Positions 9,239 to 21,054 of a stretch of 64,000 bases of DNA are shown here, piece by piece. Within the stretch, counting starts at the first letter, position 1; the number at the start of each line of letters is the position of its first letter. The notes beneath the pieces are model-generated. The model did no database searches. It saw only the letters and a list, made by a program, of their open reading frames with translations, and was not told the DNA's origin. This stretch comes from Dastarcus helophoroides (Eukaryota; Arthropoda; Insecta; Coleoptera; Bothrideridae): positions 27,018,162 through 27,082,161 of the forward strand of contig CM053337.1 of NCBI GenBank assembly GCA_028583605.1, read 5' to 3'. The translations under genes were made by a program, and so were the position numbers.

Positions 9239-10745
9239 TATGTTTCGACTATTTTTCGAAATTTCGTCTATTTTTAGAAGTACTCAACTGTTTTTAAAAA
9301 TGTCAACTATGTTTTGAAATCGTCGATTTTATTTTGAAAATTTCAACAACAATTTTTAATAAAAAATTTATCTTTATTCTAAATCGATTTTATTAACATT
9401 TTGGGTTCTTTCAAAATTTGGATTTTTTTTCTAAATTTTCGACTTATTCATATAATTCGAAGTTTTTCTCAAAATTTCGTTATGTTCGCTTAAAACCAAT
9501 AATTTGGGGTAATGACGTTTCAAAGGACTACTATTTTTTTAATAATTAAAAATTTATCGCTTAATACAAACTTCGCTTATAAGGAGCTAATTTCTTCAGT
9601 CGCTTAAGGTTTGTTTGTTATAACCGAACGCCGCTGTATTTAGATTTTTTGAAAATTTATAATTTTTTTGAAAATTGAGAATGTCAACTTTTTTTTAGAA
9701 TTTCGACATTTTTTATTCCGATTTCCTTTGGAAAATTCTTCCTTTTTTAAGAATATCTGATTTTTCAAAATTTCTACTTTTTTTGAACATTCGACATGTT
9801 TTTAAATTACGAATTTTTTGAAACTGCGACATTTCAAGTTTTCCTTTTTTCGTGGTTTTTATCGTTTTTTTGAAACTTTCCGCTGTTTCAAATGTTCGAC
9901 TTTTTCATAAAATTTTGGCTATTATTCTGAAAATGTCTTTAGAAATTTCTACATTTCCCGAAGTTTTTTTCCAAATTTTTAGATCAAAGTTTCGACTTTT
10001 ATCCAAAATTTTGTTTTTGTGAATTGGGGTAGAATGCCTAGTTTCTTGGCGCAATTTCAATCTCCAAAATACGTCATTGTCGTATTTTATTCCTTTGCTA
10101 AGAAGTCATCACAAAAGGTTCCGAAAATATACTATTCTATTTTTTTTTTCATGTAATTTGCACGTTTTCTGAAGGTTTTGTTCTTTTTGAAAATTTAGAC
10201 ATTTTTTTAAATTGGTAGAAATGTTCGACTTTTTTTATTTTTTTTAGCTGCAATCTTTCATTCAAAAATTTCTTCGCATGTGAAAATGTATAGAATCTTT
10301 TTTTAATTTTATACTTTTTTTCCTATATTTCGACATTTCAAAATTTCCACTTTTTTTAGAATTTCGACTTTTTGTAAAAATTTTTGACTTACATTTTGAA
10401 GTTTCCTTTTTTTGATAATTGCGGCCTTTTCCCAAAATTTTCACTATTTCTGATATGTTTTTCAAAATTTTAAGTTTTTCCCGAAGTTCTCCCCTTTTTT
10501 TTAGAAAATTTGATTTTTTTTTCGAAGTTCCAAATGTTTTACGAAATTTTGACCTTTTGTATATTCTGAATAAATAGATTTTTTATGAAAATCTTGTTCT
10601 TTAAAAAACTTTTATACTTTAGCACTTTTTGAAAATTGTAACATCTGAAAATTTCCATTTTTTTCTTAGTTTTGACTTTTTTTATGAAAGTTTCAACTTT
10701 CAATATTTTCACTTCTTTTGTAAATTTTAAAATATCCGGTTCTTA
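9239..10745. repeat. AT-rich degenerate array, reverse orientation
   Basis: About 1.5 kb dominated by words such as TTTTCAAAATTTCGAC, the complement of the word in the preceding array. No gene seen. Confidence 0.65.
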
Positions 10746-11099
10746 CGATACGTTTAGCACTAGACACTTTATTCCGTAGATTTCTCTGTGAGATAAGTGT
10801 AAACTCTCCTGAGAGAATATATTCGGGACTTATTTACACACCCGAGAATCTCGGTTTGGTTCTCTCAGGATAGATGACGCTAGGGATGTAACCAAAATTT
10901 GTATTCCACATTCGCGAATGCGAATGAGAATATTCATTTCCAACATTCGCAAATGGGAATGCGAATGTTGGCTTCTATGAAGAAACTCGCAATTTCTAGA
11001 ATAAATCGAATTTGAAGAAAAAAAGTTTCTAAGAATATTTCCCTTACAATTTTTATTTTCATTTAAAGTTTGACGTAATCTTGAAATTTTCAAGAAATA

Positions 11100-12033
11100 T
11101 TTTTCTTTAAATTTCGAAAATATATAATTTTAAAACTTTTTTTATTTTTATGTTAATACAATTTTAGAAAATAAACGAATTTTGAGAATAAGTCGAATTT
11201 TGGATAAAAAAGTCGTAATTTAGAAAAACAAGAATTATAATAACAAAAATAAAGTCGGAACTTCACCATTTTTAAAAGCGTAAAAAAATATCGAAATTTC
11301 GAGAAAAAGATGAGTTTTGTGATAAAAATCGAAAATTTCAAAAACTCAAACAAATTTTGCAAACACAATCTATATTTCGAGGAAAAGATCGACATTTTGA
11401 TAAAGAGATCGAATTTCGAGAAAAAAGTCAAAATTTAGTAAAAATTCGAAATTTTCCAGAGAGTCAAATTTTGTCAAAATTTTGAAAAAGGGCGAATTTT
11501 GAGAAAAATTTCAGGAAAAATTTGAATTTTCAAGAAAAAGGTTTGAAATTTCTCAACTTTATATTTGTTTTTTGAGGACTGTCTGAATAAAAGACAAGCT
11601 TCTCCCTCCTCCCACTATTCAGGTAAATGTCGAAATTTTTAAAAAATACTTTTCAAAATTTCCAGATAAATATTCTAAAAATTTTTACTTTTTTATCAAA
11701 AGATCCACCAAATTTTAAGAAAAAGGCGAAGTTTGATAAATAAGTCGAAATTTGCAGACACATTTTTAAAAAAAAGTCGAAATTTTCAGATAAAGACGAA
11801 TTTTGAAAATAACGAAATGTTGAAAAAAATGACGAATTTTGAAATGAAACATTGAAATTTTGAGAAAGTCAGATTTTGAAAAAAGAAATCGAATTTTAGA
11901 ATAAATTCAGGATTTCAAAAGAATTTTTTTAAAAAAAGACGAATTTTGAGAAAAAATCCAAATTTCTAGAAAATGTCGAAACAAGGAAGGGATTACTCTT
12001 CAGAAAAAAATGAAAACTGGAATTTAAATAAAA
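11100..12033. repeat. AT-rich degenerate array inside the hAT-like element
   Basis: Forward-orientation words such as AAGTCGAAATTTTGAG repeat imperfectly for about 0.9 kb. No gene seen. Confidence 0.6.
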
Positions 12034-12037
12034 ATAC

Positions 12038-14779
12038 TGTAATGAGCGACCAGCCGTTTGTGACCATAACCAGTGATTGTATGTAGTTTTTCAAAATTGT
12101 CGAATTTTCCTCACCTTTAAAAATTTTCGAAGAATAATTTCGATTTTCGGACCCAATTTGTCTACGTTGTGTTTAAAATTATTTTATTCCAATAAGTTGT
12201 AACCCCAGCTCGTAGAGTCGACAGGGAAGTGTTATCAAATTCAAACAACAATTGACCTCAACTTTTTATTACAATTGGTCAAAAACTAAATCAACAAAAT
12301 TTCAAGTTTGTGATTTTCACGTGTTCTTAAACATAATACAACAAAATAAAAGTGAACCTGTTTATTTCAACTTGTTTAAATTTGCTGGACACAGATCTGA
12401 GAGAAATATTTCTTTAGAAAATTAAGAGAATTCATTAAGCACAAATAATCTGATATTCTTCGTTTAACTCTTTCGCTCGTATATGGTGCGTCGGATATTA
12501 ATTTCCCAAAGTTTATTTTAACCCTAATAATCGCAATGCTTTCCCCAGCTGAGCCATTTAGTTTGTACTCAAAGGTTTTCAAACCAAATGCAGCTAACTT
12601 TGTACCTGATTATCGGTGGGCGTTCGCTGGTTAGTTTGTACACAGAGGTTCTCAAACTATTTTCAGGTGTCTGTTTTTATTCCCCAATTCTTGTGTGTTT
12701 TTGTCGCTTCTTAATTCATGCATACTTCACATAGCATACAGTTTCCTATTAAAGCTTTGAGCTAACAATACCCAAAGAATAATGCTACGAGAAAATGGAG
12801 CTCAATCTTGGAAATGAAGTTGTGATTTATCGTAATAAATCAAATTTATAAATGTTGATTCAATCTTACAGATCTCTCGTTCTCTCACTCTTTCTTTCTT
12901 TCCTTTGTTAACTTGTTCCTTTGTTTGTTTTCTGTTTTTCTCATACCAAACTCAATCATTCGAACTCAAACCAGTGTCATAAAATAGACTAGAAATATTG
13001 TTCAGATTTCGTAGAAACTTTCTGAGCAGAATTTGCTCTTCCAACACTACATCTACTTCTACGGCTACTGTTCTAATAGAAGGGGCGTTTTCTGGCTTAG
13101 AAAGTGGCTAAGTTTGACTTAGCACAAAAAAAAAACATTTAAATTAAAGTTAGAAACTGGCAAGAAGTTTTCATTTCTTTCGTCAAAACATCTCCCTAAC
13201 GAGAGCTGATGCTGATACTGCTCGTTCACCTACGTTAGTACTCCCCATTTGTCAACAGTTCTATAAGGCTCTCTTTGGGCCAGGTTGTCTTGTCCTATAT
13301 TTTTGGGATTCAAGCAACCTACGAAGGAGAATCTGCGAATGAGGTAGCACTAGGTGAATACACCAAAACAAGAACTAGGTAAGAGCTCATTGTGGCTTAT
13401 GCTTCTAGGATGTTAAGGTGTACAATGCCCACGTTTCTAGAACTTGCAGAACATCATCAGTAAAACCCAAATATATGTGTCTGCTGCCAGTTACCGGACC
13501 TTTGTGGTGATGGGTATAAATTATTTTGGAACCCCTGGAAACTCGGCTTCCAACCGCAGAACACTAACATCGACCTTAAGGAAATGAAAGTGTCTGTATG
13601 AAGCGAATGCGCTTTATTTCCTTTTCGTTTCCTTGTCTTTGTATTTTTATTTTGTTTTATTTTTGTTTCCCTTTTTGAAACGGTAGGGTTCTTGGCCCTA
13701 TAATAATTTTCTAACAACGACTTTCTCATTCATTCGGTTTGTTGTGGAATTTTTAAATTCTTTTCTCTTTTTTTTTTGTGTACGCCCCCCAACCCCATAT
13801 TGATCAAAATTAGGAACAAGTATTTTCTCAAATTTTAGGAAAAGTTAATTAAATCATATAAGAGCGAAAAACCATCGAATAAAATCATCGGACAATTTAA
13901 AATTTACTTGCCTATTTATCCCGTAGCAAACATCACATAAATGGCACTAGAACTTCACGTTGAACAGAAATAGAAATTGTTTTTTTTTTGTGTTCATTCA
14001 CGTTAATTAGCACAAACAGAAACAGTTTTTTTTTAACTCCCGTATTTCGTACTCGTTTTTATAAGTTCGGAAGTTGATCATAATTTTTAAACTAATTTCA
14101 ACGAAATTCCGTACTTGACTACCCTGTAAATTTCTTTACATCTTTACGGTGTTTTATCTTTTTATTCCCCTAGCCTTAACTTCTTGGGGCCCGAAAGACA
14201 TCCTCTGCATCTCGCTAGAGGGCATGAGGATGCAGAATTTCTACTAATTTAAATATTTCTAATCCAAATTAACCCCTAAATCAATTTTGAAAAGGATTCT
14301 TAAAGTGCATATCAAACTGTAAACCCCTTTTGAATAATGTCGTTCCTTTATCTTGCAAGTTTTACTTCGATAATTGAAATTTAAATAAGTTACAATTGTA
14401 CGTGTTTATAAGGGCGTTTTTTGAACGTCAAATTCCTCCAGTATGCCACCACATGGTCTTGCCGAGATATTTGCTACGGTCTCCGTTATTGGCACTTACC
14501 CTTATTTATTACTCTACTTTTCAGTGGTCCTTCAAAACTAACATGTTATTTTAGTCAGTTTAGGTATCTGTGCTTGAAACAAACCAGGCCTAACAAATAA
14601 CCCTTATCTAATTTGTGAACGCTAAGAAATCTGTTTCTCACGCAAAACGTTATGTTGCAAAGAATTTTATATAGTACAATATTTGTAGATTTAATATTTC
14701 CAAGAAAATATTGAATAAAATTCAATTAAATAAAACAAACGAGGAAATAGAACAGTTTAGTAGAACTCGACTCACCACA
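12038..14779 (-). mobile_element. LTR-like element (solo LTR or gag/pol-less), copy A
   Basis: A 2.7 kb unit that is the inverted homologue of 33089-36014. On the minus strand it starts TGTGGTGAGTCGAG and ends CTCATTACA. It is flanked by ATAC on both sides (12034-12037, 14780-14783). TG...CA ends with a 4-bp duplication suggest an LTR retrotransposon long terminal repeat left as a solo copy. No protein-coding region was recognised. A middle segment (about 13200-13440) differs from the sister copy. Confidence 0.6.
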
Positions 14780-15092
14780 ATACTTTTTATAAAGTGGGAC
14801 TGGATAAATTACTGCATTAGTTGTTATCTTAATAAATGTTGATCCCTTAAGGGACTTTGAACCCCACTTTAAGAAACCCCGCCGTAGCAGTTGCTTTGTT
14901 ATTTTATAAATAATTTTCCGATTTATTGCCAAATACATTCGCAATGTATTCGCATAATTTCTTGCGAATGCGAGTATTAAGAAACATGCGAATATTCGCG
15001 AATGCGAATATTTGTTACATCACTAGTTGACGCTTAGCATATTTTATCTCGGAGAGAAATGTACCAAAGTGTTTAGTGGAAACGTATCGTTA

Positions 15093-16293
15093 GTAAAAGT
15101 TGCAACTTTCGAACAACTTTTTTGTGAAACTTTCGACTTCGAAATTTTGCCTTTTCAGTCTCAACTTTTTTACTAAATTTCAGTATTTCCAAACTACTAA
15201 TTTTTTCAAATGTTTCTTTTTATCAAAATTTCGACTTCCAAGTTTTTTAATATGGGAGTCGTTTTCAAAATTCCAATTTTTTTTACATAAAATTTTCGGT
15301 TTTTCTTGGTAAAACTTTTGTAAATTTTGTCCCCTTCTGCAATTTTTTTTTTGTTTTCTGAGTACCACATTTTTGTGTAACTTTCAGTTTTTCTGAAAAT
15401 TTCATACATTTTTAATATTTCGATTTTTTTAAAAATTTCACATTTGTTATAAAATCATAGAAACTCTACTTTTTTCGAAATTTTGACTTTTTTTCTTAAA
15501 TTCCATTTTCTTTGAGAATTTTTCTATTTTAAAATTCGATTTTTTATTTTATTTATTTTATTTTTTATCACTTTTTAAAAATTTCGACATTTGAATACTT
15601 TTTTAACCATAAAATCACCAATTTTTTGAAATTTCTGTTCTCATCCATACTAAGACTTTTTCCAAAATGTTTAGTTTTTTAAATGTTTAGGTCTTTTTTC
15701 AAAATTCAGATTTTTTTCAGGATTTTGACTTGAAAATTTCGAATTTTTCTCGATCTGTGATAGATTGCCAGGTCGCTCTTTCTGGTACAAAGTTGCAACC
15801 TGCCATGGTTGTGATTTCAGTGGTGCACCCAACCCATCGGAAATTACTTTGAAAATAAAAAGAAATGTAAACAAAACATAAAAATCAAAATTTTAAATTT
15901 AATGCTAAAATTCCGGGGAAAATTTCTGAAAAAAGTTCTAAATATTGAATTTTTAATTTTCTTCTAATAAATGAAAAAATTCGACTTTGAGATCTGACTT
16001 TAAAGACCTATGGCTTGATAAGTAAACGCCTAAGGAAGCATGAAATGGCCTAAAAGACTAAAATATTCAAAATCTCTCTGTAGTTGTAAGACTAAGAGAA
16101 CCATTAAAAATTGAACAACGGAATCTTCCGTTTAGTCAAAAATTTCCTCTAAATGTACCGAAATATAAATCTATTTAACTTCAGTAAATTATAAAATGTG
16201 AAGATAATGCTTAACGATCTTGTAAACACCCTGAAGATGAAGATTCGGTTTATATGTTATTTTCCCTCGTGCCCCTGCTGTAATTATAGTTAC
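15093..16293. other. AT-rich flank and intron sequence of OR-B
   Basis: Duplicate of 5091-6189, with an extra AT-rich segment around 15530-15650. It would be the start of OR-B intron 4. No coding signal. Confidence 0.6.
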
Positions 16294-17467
16294 CACATCT
16301 TCGCTTTTTTGACCATGGTGTAAGGTGACAGCGATTACGATAGCATAAATCATTAAGAACAAAAGCTTTTCCATTTTATCCACCGAAATGATCGATGTCG
16401 AAGTTTGTAGGTTATAAACGCAACTGACACCAAAAATCAGTCCCAGAACAAGATGACTATAAATTATCTTTTGCATGATAAGTTTCCCTTTATTTGCATA
16501 CCTATAATGGACAGACTTAATCAGAAAGTCTTTCTTTAAAATAGGAAATTACATGATTAATTCGGTATAACCGATGTACCAGTTACGCAACCACATTTTA
16601 ACTTGTTTGTTATATTCGGTGTCGTAATACAAAAATAATGTATTTCTGTCTAGATGTTGTGCCTTCAAGTCAACCACTTTATTATCGTAATTTAAATCGT
16701 ACAATTTAAATCTTGCATAAGCATTTGAGTATACAAACATATTTGTCAGATCCACTTCGTGATATAGAAGAACAACGTATGAAAAACGATGTAAACGAAA
16801 CAAAATGTACCAATATCTTATCCCGAGGTTTTTCCATATGTAGTAGGGAATTGATCTTGATTCGATTTCGTCATCTGCATATATTAGGCAAAATACTGCA
16901 GAGAGCAGAAAAGCATAGAGGATGCTATAAACTCCCGTTAAACTTTGGACTTCTTTTTTTATTTCGTTCTTCGCCTTCATATTTGCGTTTACTCGTATTT
17001 GCCTTTTAAAAAGCAAACATGACAACATTAAATCCTCTGCAAGCAGTTTTATTTTGAATCTGTTAACAATCGAAAAGGAGCCCTTAAATGTAACTTGTAA
17101 ATATTGAAGTATTATAAGCGAATGTTGAACCTACCAGCATTAACATACTGAACGAATAACTATATTTTATGAAAAAACCCTTCTCGAAATATGAAATACA
17201 AAACCAGCAATGCAGCGATAAGAAACATGCGTTAACAAATATCATTGTCAATGAAATTATTCTAAATAGTGTAGATCTGTGGAAGGGTAAACTATAATAA
17301 AGTATGTGCTTTAAATAATCATCTAAAAAAAGACCCTTAATAACAATGAATATAAGCAATTTTTATTTCGTTTTAATCTTAGGAGATACCACACCTTTAA
17401 TATTGTTCTTCCTCGTTTCCTTTTCAAGGAGTTCATTTTGCCGTACCAAATCTAACAATATACGCAT
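16294..17467 (-). CDS. Odorant receptor OR-B, exons 1-4 (terminal exons not found nearby)
   Basis: A paralogue of OR-A in the duplicated segment. Exons are 17467-17395 (73 bp), 17322-17135 (188 bp), 17082-16580 (503 bp) and 16501-16294 (208 bp), the same four lengths as in OR-A, with the same splice sites and no internal stop. It encodes MRILLDLVRQNELLEKE, then TM1 (LFRIISLTMIFVNACFLS), FSIVNRFKIKLL, and the TM5-TM6 block ending HHGQKSEDV. Amino-acid differences from OR-A are scattered, so the copies diverged while staying open. Exons 5-6 do not appear between 16293 and 7492. Either they are lost or in the gap, or the OR-B transcript splices to the OR-A terminal exons at 399-133, or this is a truncated duplicate. 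Confidence 0.6.
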
Positions 17468-17661
17468 TTTGAAAATATGTTGGTGTCCCAGTTGGTTACC
17501 TTCAAATCCCAAAATGAGCAAAGTTCCTTAAATTATTCAGCGGGAATGTTTCATAATTACATAAAACATCCCAACTAGTAATTAGTGTAATTACATAATT
17601 AGAAATATTGATATTATATTAACGCTTTTCTCTTATTCCTTCGTAACCTTCCATCACCTAC

Positions 17662-18050
17662 AAACGCTGACTTCAACGTTCACAACAACCCCTGGTTAAG
17701 GTTTTCTTTCCGAACTAACGACGCGGGAAGGGTGGCCGAGGCTTTCGCCATCTCTTGTGGACTACCGCAATTGGTTGAATAACCCACAGGAATTCCTGAT
17801 GTAGATACCCATCAACCCAATCTACTCGACCTTTTTCTCACAAATTCTCCAAATTCATATAAAATCAAAGGCATACAAGACAGTCGGAGACAGCAAATTC
17901 CTGTGCGGTTCAGCTTCACAAAGTGGAGAATTCTGTCTACTTCCAAGCTATGGAACTCGTTACGGAACGGAATTTTCCCCTTTAAGAAGGCGTTTCATCG
18001 CAATCCATCCTTGTTTTCGCATCCTACTCGCGGTGCTTTGAAGACATAAT
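17662..18050 (+). pseudogene. Internally deleted non-LTR retrotransposon ORF2
   Basis: The first part reads ADFNVHNNPWL (the GDFN motif of an APE endonuclease), AGRVAEAFAISCGLPQLV and LLDLFLTNSPN. From about 17900 the frame reads SKLWNSLRNGIFPF, the typical C-terminal end of Jockey/CR1-type ORF2, ending near 18049. The whole reverse transcriptase is missing. It may be the same family as the fragment at 7894-8133. Confidence 0.7.
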
Positions 18051-18951
18051 ATGGTTATCCTTTACGACTGAATTGAACATAAAAAAAGATATATAAGAGG
18101 TGCAATCAAAGGCAGAAGTGCTCAAAATTGGGAATTAGTTAACAGGGCCGCCGCGTGTAGATGTGCAAGTTGTGTGCAACACAAGGGCAGCACTCAAGGG
18201 GGCGGCAATTCGACTGATGTCTATGCGCCATGATCGGGTTCCCTAAATTTTACTTTGATAAATACACTTCTTAAATTATGAAACTTTCACAAAGCAGCTT
18301 GTTTTAATAGGGTGAACGAGTCAGTTTATAACATTTTTTTAACTTCGAGTTTTTAAGCCCAAATTTTAAACTTGAGTAGATTGTTTGAAACTACCAAATT
18401 TTTAGAAAATTTGTAAACTTCGAAATTAATATAGAAAAATTTTAAAAATAACTCCACATTTATAAAGAAACAATGGCGAAATTTTGAGTCCATCATTTTA
18501 ATTTATAACTCCTAATTAACTAAAAATTTTCAATTCAAAAGTCAAATCCTTTTAAAAAACAATCTGAAATTTAAAAAAAATTGAAATATTAAAATCTGAT
18601 TTTCGAAAAAGAAAGTCGAAATATTCTGAAAGTAGGTAGAACTTAAAGAAAAATCCATTTTCAGAAAAAGCAATTTAAAAAAAGGTTGATTTATCACAAA
18701 AAGTCGGAATTTTCGAACAAGTTTAAATTTCGAGAGAAGGTAGAAATTCTAAAAAAAAATCGAAATATATTATTTAAAAAATTTAAACTTCAAGATAGAA
18801 CATTTTCGCTTTCGAGATCATTGAAAGTGGAATTACGTTTATGACAAGAAAAGTTCGTCAGCTTCTAAATAAATAGTAAAATTTACGCAAATGACAAGAA
18901 AATGTCACGATCTTGCTCTTTGCAAATTCTTCAAAAATATTTGTAGACTAA
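18051..18951. other. Non-coding stretch with a GC-rich island
   Basis: A GC-richer piece at about 18138-18230 (GGGCCGCCGCGTG and later GGGGGCGGCAATTCG) resembles a transposon end but has no partner. AT-rich array follows. No gene seen. Confidence 0.4.
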
Positions 18952-19152
18952 CGGTGTGTTTGCACTAGACACTTTATTTCCTATATTTCTCTCTGACATA
19001 AATACATTTTCTCTCTGACATAAGTGTCAACTATCCTCAGAGAAGCTATCTCCTCCCAGCTGTGTAGATAAGTCTGATAACTTCTCTCGGGATAGATGAC
19101 ACTTATGTCAGGGAGAAATGTACGGAATAAAGAGTCCAAACTAAACGCACCC
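18952..19152. mobile_element. Harbinger-like palindromic MITE, copy 3
   Basis: A 201 bp inverted repeat flanked by TAA on both sides (18949-18951, 19153-19155). The left end reads CGGTGTGTTTGCACTAG and the right end is its near complement. Central palindromic pieces include TCTCTCTGACATAA and its complement. Same family as 4895-5087. Confidence 0.7.
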
Positions 19153-19685
19153 TAAATAAGGAAGAAAAAAGGAACATTTTGACATATTTGACAAATCTAA
19201 AAATCTAAGAGTACAGACGCTCCAAATGGAGAGCTGTTCTCTAAAATAGAGTACATCTGTCACTATTCATAAAGACTTATTGAACATGACTTCCTTCTAG
19301 CAAAGTTTGCGGAAAATATGGGACAAAAACGGAACAAGCGATCATACGGGACTAGGTCGAGAAATACGGTAACAGCCCCGTACATACGAGATGCATGGTA
19401 ACCCTAGCTGTATTGCTACTTTCCAAATATGTTCTTCGTTATTGTAAATTACTTTTTATTATTTATTTTGTATTAATACAAAACATGCATACAAACTTCT
19501 TATGATTTTTTAAATTAATTATAAACACATCTTTTTCTCCTTTTAAAATAACAAATTGTATGGATACATATTTTTCGCAACAGTTGTGCGCCACTGACAA
19601 TAAATATACGAGGATAAATAAAATATGAACCGGAATTTGTTTTTAAAAATTTATTGGTACAAGATACATGTATGAAATTTATTAA

Positions 19686-19990
19686 CTATTTTTCTACATA
19701 ACCTCCTGATTTTGTTATACATTTTTCCCAGCGGATTGAGAATTTTTTAATGAGATCACCATAAAACGAAAGAAGGCGTGTTTGCAGCCAATTGCACACA
19801 AATATCTCAACAGCAGCATCATCATGAAATCGCTCACCTCCTGGAGCTTTATTTAGTGGCCCAAACAAATGATAATCGCATGGTGATAAGTCAGGACTTT
19901 AAGGAGGGTGTTTTAATGTTGCCCAATGCATTTCCTCTAATTTTTGATGTGTCAGATTGGCTGAGCGGGAGCGGGCATTGTCGTGAAGCA
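19686..19990 (-). pseudogene. mariner transposase, catalytic C-terminus fragment
   Basis: Read on the minus strand this gives LLHDNARPHSANLTHQ-like sequence, the second catalytic Asp, then the SPDLSPCDYHLFGPL region with the third Asp, and a C-terminal IRWEKCITKSGGYVEK ending at a stop. Frame changes separate it from the N-terminal part. Confidence 0.7.
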
Positions 19991-20272
19991 AAATCACATT
20001 TCTGACCGAAAATTCGCGCCTCTTCCGCCGATATGCTTCATCCAATAGCTGGCAGTAGCAGGCAGGCAGCATTAACCATGCAGAAAATCGACGTGCACAA
20101 CTCCTTTAAAATCCCACAACACTATCCCAAGAACCTTTCCAGCTGAGAGGCGAGTTTTTGCCTTGACAGGTGCACCTTCCCCCTTTCTTCACCACTTCAT
20201 GTTTACTTGTTTAGATTCAGGGGTGTAATAGTGGACCCAAGTCTGATCACACTACCGAAAAAACCATCCCCT

Positions 20273-20461
20273 TTACGTTGAAAACGTCCAACAAATCCAA
20301 CAAAATTGTTGTTTCTGTTCTTCAGTTAAAAGACGAGGTACCCACCTGACAGAAATTTTTCGAAACTCCAGCTCATATCTAATGATGGTTTGGGCACTTC
20401 CAAAGCTTATTCCTATCTGAGCTGCAATTTCACCAAAAGTTAAACGACGATCACCTTCCAA
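20273..20461 (-). pseudogene. mariner transposase, helix-turn-helix fragment
   Basis: An open piece of the dead transposase with the second DNA-binding helix-turn-helix (RRLTFGEIAAQIGISFGSAQ) and the WVPRLLTEEQKQ linker that precedes the catalytic domain. Confidence 0.7.
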
Positions 20462-21054
20462 AGCCGTTGAACAGCGTTAATCTTGTCCGCAGTCACACTG
20501 GTCCAAGGATGTCGAGCATGGGGTTCATTTTCAACTTGAGTTCATCCAAACATTTTTGTGCTATTCACACACTTGAGTTTTCTTCAAACAAGTATCCCCA
20601 AACTGTACTTCTAGTCTCGAAGAATTTCAGCGGGCTTTACACCTTCAACGGCAAGAAATTTAATAATAATGCGCTGCGCAACGTGAGGATGAACCTCTTG
20701 CTCATTAATTGTATTTACAACTGACAAACGGCGAGAATGGAATTCGCTTGAGCACAGGAAGTCACGTGACATCCCCACCTAACATGTCTAAGAGTATGCT
20801 CATACTCCCGACACCCTCATGGCGACATGATAGAAATTCCGGTTGATATTTGATTTACCCTCGTGTTAAAATCCGTCGTTGTTTGAACAAATGTTGGACC
20901 AACTTTCGATTTTCAGCATCGTCGACGGATTATATCAGTAGTTTGTTGGGGCTTGGTTATGCTAACCAACTCCATGGATCATGACTCCTACGATTAGACG
21001 TAGTATTTTATTTAGAAGTACCCTAATTGTAAAAATTATTATTTTTTTTTTCAG

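Larger units (their letters stand above)
10881..15025. mobile_element. hAT-like non-autonomous element, 4.1 kb
   Basis: Inverted ends TAGGGATGTAAC at the left and GTTACATCACTA at the right are flanked by an 8-bp duplication, GATGACGC (10873-10880) and GTTGACGC (15026-15033), one mismatch. An 8-bp duplication with a TAGGG-type end is characteristic of hAT elements. Subterminal GCGAATGCGAAT and TTCGCGAATG repeats occur inside both ends. The uninterrupted site survives at about 5021-5028 in the sister copy. No transposase is visible; the interior holds AT-rich array and a nested LTR-like element. Confidence 0.78.
10746..15089. mobile_element. Harbinger-like MITE, copy 2, split by a nested insertion
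   Basis: Left half (10746-10880) and right half (15026-15089) match the MITE at 4895-5087 and keep TTA on both outer flanks (10743-10745, 15090-15092). A hAT-like element has inserted between them. Confidence 0.7.
10712..17600. repeat. Segmental duplication, copy 2 (carries OR-B), interrupted by hAT-like element
   Basis: Homologous to 4847-7491. Collinearity holds from 10712 to 10880, breaks for the insertion at 10881-15025, and resumes to about 17600. Confidence 0.85.
19609..20863 (-). mobile_element. mariner transposon, full length, inactive
   Basis: The length (1.26 kb) and the inverted ends, CGAGGATAAATAAAATATG at the left and CATTTGATTTACCCTCG-like sequence at the right (GATATTTGATTTACCCTCG), fit mariner. 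TA flanks the left end; the right flank is TG, probably a mutation. Minus-strand translation gives DDE motifs typical of mariner: HDNARPH, LEEMHWA, HPPYSPDLSPCDYHLFGPL and the helix-turn-helix LTFGEIAAQIGISFGSAQ. Frames are broken by shifts and stops, so no protein is made. Confidence 0.85.

Noticed and set aside
19778..20005. 75-codon plus-strand frame
   Set aside because: Antisense to the mariner transposase C-terminus, which explains the sequence on the other strand.
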